From NCBI RefSeq assembly GCF_039535095.1, contig NZ_BAAAWN010000001.1:3224001-3288000 (forward strand): a stretch of DNA of 64,000 nucleotides. The letters run 5' to 3'. Below are positions 37,405 through 45,591 of the stretch, one piece after another. How positions within the stretch are numbered: the stretch's first letter is position 1; each line of letters begins with the position of its first letter. The notes under the pieces were generated by a model. That model had not been told where the DNA came from. It worked only from the letters and a program-made list of their open reading frames with translations, and searched no databases. The position numbers and the translations under genes are program-made. This DNA is from Arthrobacter ramosus (GTDB taxonomy: Bacteria > Actinomycetota > Actinomycetes > Actinomycetales > Micrococcaceae).

Positions 37405-38411
37405 CCTTCCAGCCCGCTCAGGGAGTTGCCGCGGCCGAGTGCCCGGTCCACGCCGTCAAGAATCCTGTCCAGATCCGGCAGGTGGTGCATCTCGAGCTTT
37501 GAGTACGGGTACGGGATGTCGAATCCCGTGATCCGGACCGGCGCCGATTCAAGGTAGTTGAAGCAGCGCTCTGTGATGCTGGCGGCGATTTCGGCGCCGA
37601 GCCCGCCGGACTGCGCAGCCTCGTGGGTGATGACGAGCCTGCCGGTCTTGCGGACGGACGCCTCCACTGCCTGGAAGTCGATCGGAGCCAGCGAGCGCAG
37701 GTCGATAACCTCTACGGAGACTCCTTCGTCGGCGGCGGCCATGGCCGCGTCGTTCGCGGTTTTCACGAGCGGGCCGTATGTCACCAAGGTGACGTCGCTG
37801 CCTGGTGTGACCACCCTGGCCTTCTCCATGGACAGCGCCGTGGAAAGATCCGCGGTCTCATCCACTTCACCCTTGTCGTGGTAGCGGCGCTTGGGTTCGA
37901 AGTACAGCACCGGATCGTCCGAGGCGATGGCCTGCTGGATCATGGTGTACGCATCCTGCGGGTTGGAGACACTGATGACGCGGAGGCCCGAGGTGTGGGT
38001 GAAGTAGGCTTCCGGGGACTCGGAGTGGTGCTCGGGTGAACCGATTCCGCCGCCGAAGGGAACCCGGATGGTGATGGGCATCTTGACGCGGCCCTGTGTC
38101 CGGTAGTGCATCTTGGCTACCTGGCTGACGATCTGGTCGAAGGCCGGGTAGATGAAGCCATCGAATTGGATTTCGCAGACCGGCCGGTAGCCGCGGTAGG
38201 CCAATCCGACGGCGGTGCCGATAATCGCGGATTCGGCCAAAGGGGTGTCAACCACGCGGTGTTTGCCGAAGTCTTTCTGGAGACCGTCGGTGACCCGGAA
38301 AACGCCACCGAGCGCCCCGATGTCCTCACCCATGAGGATAACTTTGGGATCGTTTTCGAGGGACTTGCGCAGGCCGGCGTTGATGGCGCGGGCGAAGGTC
38401 AGCTTGCTCAT
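37401..38411 (-). CDS. bkdB: Branched-chain alpha-ketoacid dehydrogenase E1 component, beta subunit
   Basis: 336 aa transketolase-type subunit. LTFARAINAGLRKSLENDPKVILMGEDIGALGG, ESAIIGTAVGLAYRGYRPVCEIQFDGFIYPAFDQIVSQ and the RVPFGGGIGSPEHHSESPE loop are characteristic of the BCKDH/PDH E1-beta family. Its start overlaps the E1-alpha stop by one base. Together with alpha it decarboxylates ketoacids from leucine, isoleucine and valine. Confidence 0.92.
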   Translation of the reverse strand: MSKLTFARAINAGLRKSLENDPKVILMGEDIGALGGVFRVTDGLQKDFGKHRVVDTPLAESAIIGTAVGLAYRGYRPVCEIQFDGFIYPAFDQIVSQVAKMHYRTQGRVKMPITIRVPFGGGIGSPEHHSESPEAYFTHTSGLRVISVSNPQDAYTMIQQAIASDDPVLYFEPKRRYHDKGEVDETADLSTALSMEKARVVTPGSDVTLVTYGPLVKTANDAAMAAADEGVSVEVIDLRSLAPIDFQAVEASVRKTGRLVITHEAAQSGGLGAEIAASITERCFNYLESAPVRITGFDIPYPYSKLEMHHLPDLDRILDGVDRALGRGNSLSGLEG

Positions 38412-39589
38412 CAGAGTGCCCCTTCCTGGGTTGATCCGCTGAAGCTTTCCAGATAGCGGGAGTAGTGGTCCTTCTGGCGTTCGATCCAGGAGTTGGGCGT
38501 GCTGTAAACGTGCTTGAAGAGGTCGAGCGGCGCGGGATCGGGCATATTGATGACGCCTGCCCGCAGGTTTCGTGCCACCTCGTCCGCTTTGGCCTGGGTC
38601 TTGGCTTCGAGCTCTTCCGTCAGGAGGCCCTTGGTGCGAAGCAGCGCCTTGAGCCGGGTAATCGGGTCCTTGGCCGCCCAGTCCTCAAGCTCGTTGGCGT
38701 CGCGGTAACGGGTGGGATCATCCGCCGTCGTGTGCGGGCCCATGCGATAGGTCACCGCTTCGATGAACGTAGGTCCGCCGCCCTTGCGGGCCCGGTCCAG
38801 TGCAATCCGGGTGACCGCTAGGACAGCCAGGACGTCGTTCCCGTCGACCCGCATGCTGGGGATTCCGAAGCCTGAAGCACGGTCGGCGATCTGGATATGG
38901 GACTGAATCCGGACGGGTTCGGAGATGGCCCAGTGGTTGTTCTGGCAGATGAAGACCACGGGCACTTGGAAGCTCGCCGCGAAAACCATTGCCTCGTTGA
39001 CATCGCCTTCGCTCGTGGCGCCATCGCCGAAGTAGGCGACCGCGACGGAGTCTGCTCCGTCGTGCTGGATGCCCATCGCGTAGCCGGTTGCGTGCAGCGA
39101 TTGCGAACCGATGATGATCTGCTGGGTGGCAATGTTGTGGCGGTACGGGTCCCATCCGGCGGAAGCGTTACCGCGCCAGGCACGGACCAAGTCTGTTGGC
39201 TCCACACCGCGACAGTAGGCGACGCCGTTGTCACGGTAGCTGGGGAAAACAAAGTCGTCATCCCGGAGGGCCCGGCCCGAACCGATCTGCGATGCTTCCT
39301 GGCCTAGCAGCGGCGGCCACAAGGCCAGCTCGCCCTGACGCTGCAAGGCGGTTGCCTCGGCGTCGATGCGGCGGATGACCATCATGTCCTCGTACAGCGA
39401 GCACAGCTGCTCGTCCGTGACATCGCTGACCCAGAGATCGAACTCCGGGTGGCTGATGCGTTCCCCTTCCGGGGAAATCAGTTGGACCAGATCCCCGCCG
39501 GTCCGACGCGGGCTTGTTGCACTGATTCCGGGATTCGAAGCCTTGTAGGCGTCCTGGCCGGGTTCGTCCGTCAACACAGTTGATCGCAC
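38411..39589 (-). CDS. bkdA: Branched-chain alpha-ketoacid dehydrogenase E1 component, alpha subunit
   Basis: 392 aa thiamine-diphosphate subunit. The ThDP/Mg motif runs from YFGDGATSEGDVNEAM to FICQNNHWAIS (GDG...NN); GPHTTADDPTRYRD is the phosphorylation-loop equivalent. The N-terminal 45 residues are a variable extension. The start given is GTG at 39589; GTG at 39577, better spaced from AAAGG, is an alternative. First gene of the bkdABC operon, divergent from the Lrp-type regulator across a palindrome-bearing promoter region. Confidence 0.92.
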   Translation of the reverse strand: MRSTVLTDEPGQDAYKASNPGISATSPRRTGGDLVQLISPEGERISHPEFDLWVSDVTDEQLCSLYEDMMVIRRIDAEATALQRQGELALWPPLLGQEASQIGSGRALRDDDFVFPSYRDNGVAYCRGVEPTDLVRAWRGNASAGWDPYRHNIATQQIIIGSQSLHATGYAMGIQHDGADSVAVAYFGDGATSEGDVNEAMVFAASFQVPVVFICQNNHWAISEPVRIQSHIQIADRASGFGIPSMRVDGNDVLAVLAVTRIALDRARKGGGPTFIEAVTYRMGPHTTADDPTRYRDANELEDWAAKDPITRLKALLRTKGLLTEELEAKTQAKADEVARNLRAGVINMPDPAPLDLFKHVYSTPNSWIERQKDHYSRYLESFSGSTQEGAL

Positions 39590-39670
39590 CTTTCAGCTTG
39601 TGCTCGCAGGCCTTTGGAGGGACTTGTGATCCAGCCGCTGGCCAGCATCCGGGCGTCGTCGCCTGGATTA

Positions 39671-39690
39671 ATTGTGACCCTACTCACAAT
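39671..39690. promoter_or_regulatory. Perfect CRP/GlxR-type palindrome in the bkd-lrp promoter region
   Basis: ATTGTGA-N6-TCACAAT, 7-nt perfect arms and 6-nt spacer. The core TGTGA-N6-TCACA is the consensus of CRP-family regulators. It lies 82 bases before the bkdA start and 83 bases before the Lrp-type gene. An Lrp-type site cannot be excluded, since the neighbouring regulator may also bind here. Confidence 0.65.
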
Positions 39691-39772
39691 GCTCATTGGG
39701 TACAACCACCGTTGAAAATTCTGCGCATTCTGCCCTATCTGGACGGTGGTCACCGTGCTAACGTTGCGCATT

Positions 39773-40258
39773 ATGCAAGCTTTAGATGGCACCGACACAC
39801 GCCTGCTTTCGGCCATGGCGAAGGACCCCCGCGGCACGGTTGTGGCCCTGGCGCAGAAGCTGGGACTATCGCGGAATACGGTTCAGGCGCGGATGGCCCA
39901 ACTGGAAAAGAAACATGCGTTTCTCTCCTTCGAACGGCGCATCAACCCTGCCGCCCTCGGCTACCCCCTCATGGCGTTCATCTCGGTGCATGTGCAGCAG
40001 CAAAAGCTTGGACAGCTTGCCTTGGACCTCGCCGAAATCCCGGAAATCCTGGAGGGGTACGGCCTGACCGGTTCGGCTGACCTGCTGCTGCGCGTAGTGG
40101 CGCTCGACGCCGAGGATTTGTTCCGGATCAACGGCAAGATCCTTGCGTGTGACGGAGTGGAACGAACGGACACTGCCATGTCGATGGGCGAATTGATTCC
40201 CTTCCGCGTGCAGCCGTTGTTGAACCGCAATACCAAGACGGCGCTCCGAACCGGCTGA
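39773..40258 (+). CDS. Lrp/AsnC-family regulator (BkdR-like)
   Basis: 161 aa. N-terminal helix-turn-helix: DTRLLSAMAKDPRGTVVALAQKLGLSRNTVQARMAQLEKK; C-terminal RAM (ACT-like) domain with YPLMAFISVHVQQQ and YGLTGSADLLLRVVALDAEDL, which binds amino acids. ATG at 39773 is chosen; the upstream in-frame codons have no better signal. Divergent from bkdABC, as BkdR is in pseudomonads, so it probably activates or represses that operon in response to branched-chain amino acids. Confidence 0.9.
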   Translation: MQALDGTDTRLLSAMAKDPRGTVVALAQKLGLSRNTVQARMAQLEKKHAFLSFERRINPAALGYPLMAFISVHVQQQKLGQLALDLAEIPEILEGYGLTGSADLLLRVVALDAEDLFRINGKILACDGVERTDTAMSMGELIPFRVQPLLNRNTKTALRTG

Positions 40259-40390
40259 GCCCGCTCCGGCGGATGCCCTTGCTCCTCACTGGAATGTGCG
40301 ATTTGATGCAGGTGGACGCCTTGGGGGCCGGCTGGCGGCTCCCGTCCGGTGTTGGCGACGCAGGACTGGCCGCCGGGAAGGGGAACCACC

Positions 40391-41044
40391 GTGAGCACCC
40401 CGCAAGTACCGCCACAGCCGGACCAGGACCCCCAAGCCGTCCCGCCGGCGTCGGGAGTCGGAGCATCGCAATACGGCAGCACGCCGCCTTACGGTCCACC
40501 GGGCCAGTATCCCGCCCCCTACGCCCCGCCAGGCCAATACGCCCCGCCGGGTCAATATCCGGCTCCGGCCCCCGGGCAGTACCCCGGCCCCTACGGAATG
40601 CCTGTCCCGCCGCCCGCGAAGAACCGAAAGCTCCTCTGGATCATTCTTGGAGCGGTGGGCGCGGCCCTCGTGCTGATCATCGTGGGGGTCGTCGTGCTGG
40701 TCAACGTACTGGGAAGTGCGACGAACAGGGCCCGGACCATCTCCGACGATTTCACCCGCCTGATCGTGAATGGCCAAAGCTCGCAAGCCTACGACCAGTA
40801 CATGCACCCTTCCCTCACCCAAAACCTGTCGAAAGATGAGTTCGTTGCCGGCGTCGAGGGACTCGGACTGGACAACACTTGCAAGCCCCACTACGACTCC
40901 GTGAACGTCAGTTCAGTCAACGGCACCAACACGGCCGACGTTGTCGGAACCTTGCAGTGCCAAGGCAAAATCCTTGATCTCGCGTACAGCTTCGAAGGCA
41001 ATGATTTGAAGATGGACGCCATCCGTCTCCGGCCGCAGGGCTAG
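40391..41044 (+). CDS. Membrane-anchored protein with Pro/Tyr/Gln-rich N-terminus
   Basis: 217 aa. Residues 1-75 are cytoplasmic and low-complexity, with repeated PPGQYPAP-like units. One membrane span (about 80-103, LLWIILGAVGAALVLIIVGVVVLVNV) leads to an outside domain of about 110 residues with two cysteines (NTCKPHYD and TLQCQGK) that could form a disulfide. The outer domain resembles small DUF4878/DUF4864-like folds in pattern, but I cannot assign it. GTG at 40391 with AAGGGG upstream. Confidence 0.7.
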   Translation: MSTPQVPPQPDQDPQAVPPASGVGASQYGSTPPYGPPGQYPAPYAPPGQYAPPGQYPAPAPGQYPGPYGMPVPPPAKNRKLLWIILGAVGAALVLIIVGVVVLVNVLGSATNRARTISDDFTRLIVNGQSSQAYDQYMHPSLTQNLSKDEFVAGVEGLGLDNTCKPHYDSVNVSSVNGTNTADVVGTLQCQGKILDLAYSFEGNDLKMDAIRLRPQG

Positions 41045-41171
41045 CGTCGAAAAAATTCGTCCCATCCACCCATCCATAGCCCCGGGTGGTCCGAATATCT
41101 GGTTGAGAGCCCCGTCCGGGGTTTCGAACACAGGCCGGATACAAAACCGGCCATACCGGAAGGTTTGGACC

Positions 41172-41585
41172 ATGCGCACTTCGCCCAACCGCCTGATCGC
41201 CACCATCTTTGGAGCCGTCTACCTGCTCGTGGGTGTCGTTGGATTCTTCGTCACCTCGGGAATTGGATTCTTCGCCACCGAGGGTGCCAATCTGATCATC
41301 TTTGCGGTAAACCCCTTGCACAACATCATCCACCTCGCCATCGGCGCTGCCCTGCTCTACTCGGGCATGAACAGCACTGTGCTGTCCAAGACCGTCAACA
41401 CCACAGTCGGCGCCGTCTACTTGCTTGTCGGCATCCTCGGGCTGTTCCTCGTGGGCTCCGCACTGAACATCATTGCCCTTAACGGCGCAGACAACGTCCT
41501 GCACCTGGCCAGCGCAGTGGTGCTTCTCGGCGTCGGTCTCTCGCAGGACAAGGTTCCGGCCACCACCGCCAGGGCCCACGTCTAG
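41172..41585 (+). CDS. DUF4383 membrane protein
   Basis: 137 aa with four membrane spans. FGAVYLLVGVVGFF, VNPLHNIIHLAIGAALL and TVGAVYLLVGILGLF with DNVLHLASAVVLL show the internal duplication and the conserved His-containing NxxHxxxG motifs of DUF4383. Function unknown; common in actinobacteria and often near stress genes. ATG at 41172 preceded by GGAAGG. Confidence 0.8.
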   Translation: MRTSPNRLIATIFGAVYLLVGVVGFFVTSGIGFFATEGANLIIFAVNPLHNIIHLAIGAALLYSGMNSTVLSKTVNTTVGAVYLLVGILGLFLVGSALNIIALNGADNVLHLASAVVLLGVGLSQDKVPATTARAHV

Positions 41586-41614
41586 AAGACCTCGAAACCC
41601 GGAAGGAGCCGTCC

Positions 41615-42178
41615 GTGTCAGCTCAAGCAGCGACGTCCGTGGGACCCACCATTGGGGCCTCCCTCACCCTGTTTTCTTGTTTCGCGGGAATGGGGGCCGG
41701 CCTCGTGGAGCTTTCCATCGCATCGAGCGACATTTCGGGCCGGGGAGCCCTTATGTGGGCGGGCGGCGTCTTCGCGGCCTGGGGCCTGGCCCTGCTCGCC
41801 AGCTCGATTGCCAGCCTGCAACGCGGGCGGCTCCGGTTCCGCAAGCCAACAACCATAGGCCTCCTCGCGGCCGTGCTTGTCCACGTCGGATTCCTGGTTG
41901 CCGGCATGGCCCAAAGAATGCTCGACGGCGGGCATCTGGCGGCTCTTTTCCTGGTCCTGATGGCCCTGGGATCCTCTGCCTGGCTCGCCCGCAGGTACCT
42001 CGACGACGACGGCGGAGCCGCCTCGGGTCCCCCGCGGGCCGGTGCGCTTTTGGGCGCTGCCTTCGCCGCCGCCGTCGTGGTCGCAGCAATTACGACGCCG
42101 GGGCTCGCCGCCTCGGTGGCCGGAGCGCACGCCGTCCCGCATGGAGAGCACTCGCTGCCGGGCGGCCACAACCACTAA
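41615..42178 (+). CDS. Four-helix membrane protein with a His-rich tail
   Basis: 187 aa, spans at about residues 12-33, 45-67, 82-101, 108-125 and a last one near 145-170. The C-terminus, HAVPHGEHSLPGGHNH, has five histidines in 16 residues. It follows the DUF4383 gene by 29 bases (GTG start, GGAAGGAG upstream) and ends at a strong terminator. No family recognised. The tail might bind a metal; this is a guess from composition. Confidence 0.65.
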   Translation: MSAQAATSVGPTIGASLTLFSCFAGMGAGLVELSIASSDISGRGALMWAGGVFAAWGLALLASSIASLQRGRLRFRKPTTIGLLAAVLVHVGFLVAGMAQRMLDGGHLAALFLVLMALGSSAWLARRYLDDDGGAASGPPRAGALLGAAFAAAVVVAAITTPGLAASVAGAHAVPHGEHSLPGGHNH

Positions 42179-42197
42179 GACCTCTCTGCCAAGCGGC

Positions 42198-42242
42198 AAC
42201 AGCGATCCCTCCCACACTGAGTGCGGGAGGGATCGCTGTGTT
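42198..42242. terminator. Bidirectional terminator between convergent genes
   Basis: Stem of about 19 bp (AACAGCGATCCCTCCC and its inverse) with one mismatch and a short loop, placed 20 bases after one stop codon and 13 bases after the actP stop on the other strand. Confidence 0.85.
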
Positions 42243-42254
42243 GGACCGGTAGTC

Positions 42255-43871
42255 CTAGTGGTTCACCGCTTTCTCGGCTCCTACGCCGGTCAGGGAACGG
42301 ACTTCCATCTCGGCCTGCTTCGCCGTGTCTTCGCGCCGCTTGTCCACGACGGTTCCGAGCCAGCCAAGCAGGAAGGCGAGCGGAATGGACACGATTCCCG
42401 GGTTGCTCAACGGGAAGATGGCGAAGTTGGCACCAGGGATCATTGACGTCTTGGCACCGGAAACAACCGGCGACAAGGCAATGAGGATGATGGCCGCCGA
42501 CAGTCCGCCGTACATGCTCCAGATGGCGCCCTGGGTGGTGAACTTCTTCCAGAACAGGGAGTAGAGGATGGTCGGCAAATTCGCTGACGCCGCCACTGCG
42601 AAGGCGAGGGCGACAAGGAACGCTACGTTCTGGCCATTGGCGAAAATACCGCCAACGATCGCAAGGACCCCGATGACCACCACAGTCCGCCGGGCCACTT
42701 TGACCTCGGTTCCGGCGCCGGCCTTGCCCTTGGAGATGACGTTCGCATAGATATCGTGGGCGAACGACGCCGCTGCCGTGATGGTCAAGCCCGCCACCAC
42801 CGCAAGGATGGTGGCGAACGCGACGGCCGAGATGAAGCCCAGCAGCAACGGCCCGCCCAGGTGGAACGCCAGGAGCGGCGCAGCGGAGTTCACCCCGCCG
42901 GGGGCCGACTTGATGGTGTCGGCTCCAACGAGGGCTGCCGCGCCGTAGCCGAGGACCAGGGTAAACAGGTAGAACAACCCGATCAGCCAGATGGACCAGA
43001 CCACCGATTTGCGGGCTTCCTTGGCCGTGGGCACAGTGTAGAAGCGCATCAGCACGTGTGGCAGGGCGGCCGTGCCGAGGACGAGTGCCAAGCCGAGGGA
43101 CAGGAAGTCCAGCTTGGAGGTCTCGGTCTTGCCGTACTGCAGGCCGGGGTTCAGCACGTTGGGGTTCTTGGCAGAGTCTGCGGCAGCACCCAACAGGTTC
43201 GACAGGTTGAAGCCGTAGATGGACAGCACCCAGAGCGTCATGACTGCCGCACCGCAGATGAGCAGCACGGCTTTGATGATCTGGACCCAGGTGGTGCCCT
43301 TCATTCCTCCGATCAGCACGTACATGATCATGAGGGCGCCGACGACGACGATCACCAGGGCTTGTCCGCCCCAGTCGCTGATGCCCAGGAGCAAGGAAAT
43401 GAGGCTTCCGGCGCCGGCCATCTGCGCCAGCAGGTAGAAAAAGCAGACGGCCAAAGTGGTCAGGGCCGCGGCGATCCGCACCGGGCGCTGGCGCAGCCGG
43501 AACGAAAGCACATCGGCCATGGTGAACTTGCCCGTGTTGCGCATTAGTTCGGCGACAAGCAGCAACGCGACAAGCCACGCCACGAGGAACCCGATGGAGT
43601 ACAGGAAGCCGTCGTAGCCGTTGACGGCGATCGCCCCGGTGATCCCGAGGAAGGAGGCCGCGGAGAGGTAGTCTCCGGCGATGGCGGTGCCGTTCTGCGA
43701 ACCGGTGAACGAGCGCCCGGCGGCATAGTAGTCGGCAGCCGTTTTGTTGTTCCGGCTGGCCCGGAAAACGATCACCATGGTGACCAGGACGAACAGGGCA
43801 AAGATGCCCATGTTCAACAGCGTGGTGTCCTTAAGAGCGGCAACGTTGACCATCGGGACCATGGCGCTCAT
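42255..43871 (-). CDS. actP: Cation/acetate (monocarboxylate) symporter, SSS family
   Basis: 538 aa, about 13 membrane spans. DYYAAGRSFTGSQNGTAIAGDYLSAASFLGITG is the sodium-solute symporter start typical of ActP/MctC, followed by GGMKGTTWVQIIKAVLL and GLALVLGTAALPHVLMRFYTVP. ActP takes up acetate and related short acids with a cation. ATG overlaps the DUF485 gene stop (ATGA), the usual yjcH-actP pairing. Divergent from the histidine-kinase gene, so it probably responds to that system or to the CRP-like site in the shared promoter. Confidence 0.93.
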   Translation of the reverse strand: MSAMVPMVNVAALKDTTLLNMGIFALFVLVTMVIVFRASRNNKTAADYYAAGRSFTGSQNGTAIAGDYLSAASFLGITGAIAVNGYDGFLYSIGFLVAWLVALLLVAELMRNTGKFTMADVLSFRLRQRPVRIAAALTTLAVCFFYLLAQMAGAGSLISLLLGISDWGGQALVIVVVGALMIMYVLIGGMKGTTWVQIIKAVLLICGAAVMTLWVLSIYGFNLSNLLGAAADSAKNPNVLNPGLQYGKTETSKLDFLSLGLALVLGTAALPHVLMRFYTVPTAKEARKSVVWSIWLIGLFYLFTLVLGYGAAALVGADTIKSAPGGVNSAAPLLAFHLGGPLLLGFISAVAFATILAVVAGLTITAAASFAHDIYANVISKGKAGAGTEVKVARRTVVVIGVLAIVGGIFANGQNVAFLVALAFAVAASANLPTILYSLFWKKFTTQGAIWSMYGGLSAAIILIALSPVVSGAKTSMIPGANFAIFPLSNPGIVSIPLAFLLGWLGTVVDKRREDTAKQAEMEVRSLTGVGAEKAVNH

Positions 43872-44245
43872 TTCGCTGCCCCCCGCATTGCGCTGCCCTT
43901 GTCGAACTCATGGCCCTCGATCTCATTCCGGATTTCCGTGGCGATCGGGTCCAGTTTCCGGTTGGAGTAGTGAACGTACCAGGCCGTAATTCCGAAAGTT
44001 GAGACGAACTGCAGCAGGCCCAGGACCAGGCCGACGTTGATGTTGCCCCACAGCTTGGTGGACATGAAGCCCACCGCGTAGTCAGCCAGCAGGACGTAAG
44101 CGAAGTACCAAAGCAGGAATGCGATGGCCATTGGAAAGACAAAACTGCGGTGGCGCTTGCGGAGCTCCTGAAACTGCCCCGTTTGCTGGACTTCCTGGAA
44201 ATCAACGGACGCCGCTGCGTCCGGTGTCTGGGCCTCGTTACCCAT
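43868..44245 (-). CDS. yjcH: DUF485 membrane protein (YjcH-like)
   Basis: 125 aa with two membrane spans (about residues 38-60 and 72-94). QELRKRHRSFVFPMAIAFLLWYFAYVLLADYA is the DUF485 signature. Almost always encoded just before actP; a symporter accessory role is assumed. ATG at 44245 has AGGAGGAA, better than the upstream start of the open frame. Confidence 0.92.
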   Translation of the reverse strand: MGNEAQTPDAAASVDFQEVQQTGQFQELRKRHRSFVFPMAIAFLLWYFAYVLLADYAVGFMSTKLWGNINVGLVLGLLQFVSTFGITAWYVHYSNRKLDPIATEIRNEIEGHEFDKGSAMRGAAK

Positions 44246-44295
44246 GGCTTCCTCCTGGTTGTGGATGTCTACACCGACCACACACTCCCGGCCGA

Positions 44296-44311
44296 CGTGA
44301 CTGGAATCACT
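44296..44311. promoter_or_regulatory. CRP-like site between the actP and lytS promoters
   Basis: CGTGA-CTGGAA-TCACT, inner arms GTGA and TCAC with a 6-nt spacer, lying in the 164-base gap between the DUF485-actP operon and the kinase gene. A weaker match than the site at 39671, but in the right kind of place for carbon-source control of acetate uptake. Confidence 0.4.
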
Positions 44312-44409
44312 ATACGCCGGGCAGCTGCGCCACTTCCAGATTCACCGGCATAGGCGTCGCCCAGCGGACACGTTGCTGCGCCGAACGGCGGGTTCGCTAG
44401 TCTTGCTCC

Positions 44410-45576
44410 ATGCCGGATTCCCCGCTCGTCACCGCCGCCGCCATTGCGGTCATCGTCCTCGCCGTGGCGGTCGTCGTCGGGGTGGGCCTCAAGGTGATCC
44501 GTTCCTTCCGCGAGCTGGGAACCGACGCCGAGAGGGCCACTTACCAGACCCTGCACGCGGCGTCGCGCGCGGGACAGCACCTGCGAACCGGGCTCCACGC
44601 GGCGGGAGCGGCCAAAGCGAGCAGGCAATTGCGTTCCCTGCTTGGCTGCGACGCCCTGGCGATCACGGACACCGAGTCCGTCCTGGCGTGGGACGGCGCA
44701 GCGGAAGAGCTCAAAGCCGTCCTTATGGAGCTCGCCTCGGGAGTTCTCTCCGACGGACGGACCGTGGTTGTCCCGGCTTCGCACGCACTGAACGCCGTCG
44801 TCGCGCCGATCAGGGCCGGAAACCGCGTGGTGGGAGCCGTCGCGGCCTTCGCCCCGCAAACCGGTGCCGGGTTGGTCCGGGCGACAAGCGAGCTGGCCGA
44901 CTGGGTGGCCGTGCAAGTGGAATTGGCCGAACTCGATGCTTCCCGCACCTTGCTCATGGAGGCCGAAGTCCGGGCCCTGCGCGCACAGATCAGTCCCCAC
45001 TTCATCTACAACTCGCTCAACGCCATTGCCTCGTTCATCAACACTGACCCCGCCAGGGCGAGGGAGTTGGTGGTCGAGTTCGCGGATTTCACCCGGTATT
45101 CCTTCCGCCGCCACGGCGATTTCACCACCTTGGCCGAGGAACTTCGGAGCATCGACCGCTACTTGCTGTTGGAGAAGGCACGCTTCGGCGACCGGGTACA
45201 AGTGAGCCTCAGGATCGCGCCCGAAGTCCTGAGCACGGTGATTCCCTTCCTGAGCCTTCAGCCGCTCGTGGAAAACGCCGTGCGCCATGGGTTTGAAGCG
45301 AAGGAAGGACCCGGGCACATCACCATCTGCGCCAACGACTCCGGCGCCTTCGCGGAGGTCACCATCGAGGACGACGGCGTGGGCATTGATCCGGAACACC
45401 TGCGCTCTGTCCTGGCGGGGCACGCCGACGGCGACCATGTTGGACTGCGGAACGTCGATGCCCGACTTCGGCAGGTCTACGGGGACGAACACGGACTCGT
45501 CATCGAAACCGCACCGGGCGAGGGCACCCTGATCACCATCCGCGTGCCGAAGTCCCAGCCGAGCCATGATGCCTGA
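44410..45576 (+). CDS. LytS/YehU-type sensor histidine kinase
   Basis: 388 aa. One N-terminal membrane span (residues 7-30), a GAF-like sensory region (about 45-175), then the His_kinase domain with phospho-acceptor His197 in RAQISPHFIYNSLNAI. The ATPase domain has LQPLVENAVRHGF (N box), EDDGVGID (G1) and GLRNVDARLRQVYG (G2). This class pairs with LytTR regulators. Its gene neighbours are two monocarboxylate symporter modules, so it may sense an organic acid such as acetate or pyruvate; the ligand is not shown. Confidence 0.9.
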   Translation: MPDSPLVTAAAIAVIVLAVAVVVGVGLKVIRSFRELGTDAERATYQTLHAASRAGQHLRTGLHAAGAAKASRQLRSLLGCDALAITDTESVLAWDGAAEELKAVLMELASGVLSDGRTVVVPASHALNAVVAPIRAGNRVVGAVAAFAPQTGAGLVRATSELADWVAVQVELAELDASRTLLMEAEVRALRAQISPHFIYNSLNAIASFINTDPARARELVVEFADFTRYSFRRHGDFTTLAEELRSIDRYLLLEKARFGDRVQVSLRIAPEVLSTVIPFLSLQPLVENAVRHGFEAKEGPGHITICANDSGAFAEVTIEDDGVGIDPEHLRSVLAGHADGDHVGLRNVDARLRQVYGDEHGLVIETAPGEGTLITIRVPKSQPSHDA

Positions 45577-45591
45577 GGCTAATCTATAACC

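Noticed and set aside
35986..39589. Reading the E1-E2 genes as pyruvate dehydrogenase
   Set aside because: In actinobacteria the pyruvate complex normally uses a single-chain AceE E1. The two-subunit E1 with a single-lipoyl E2 next to an Lrp-type regulator and the mcc operon points to the branched-chain complex.
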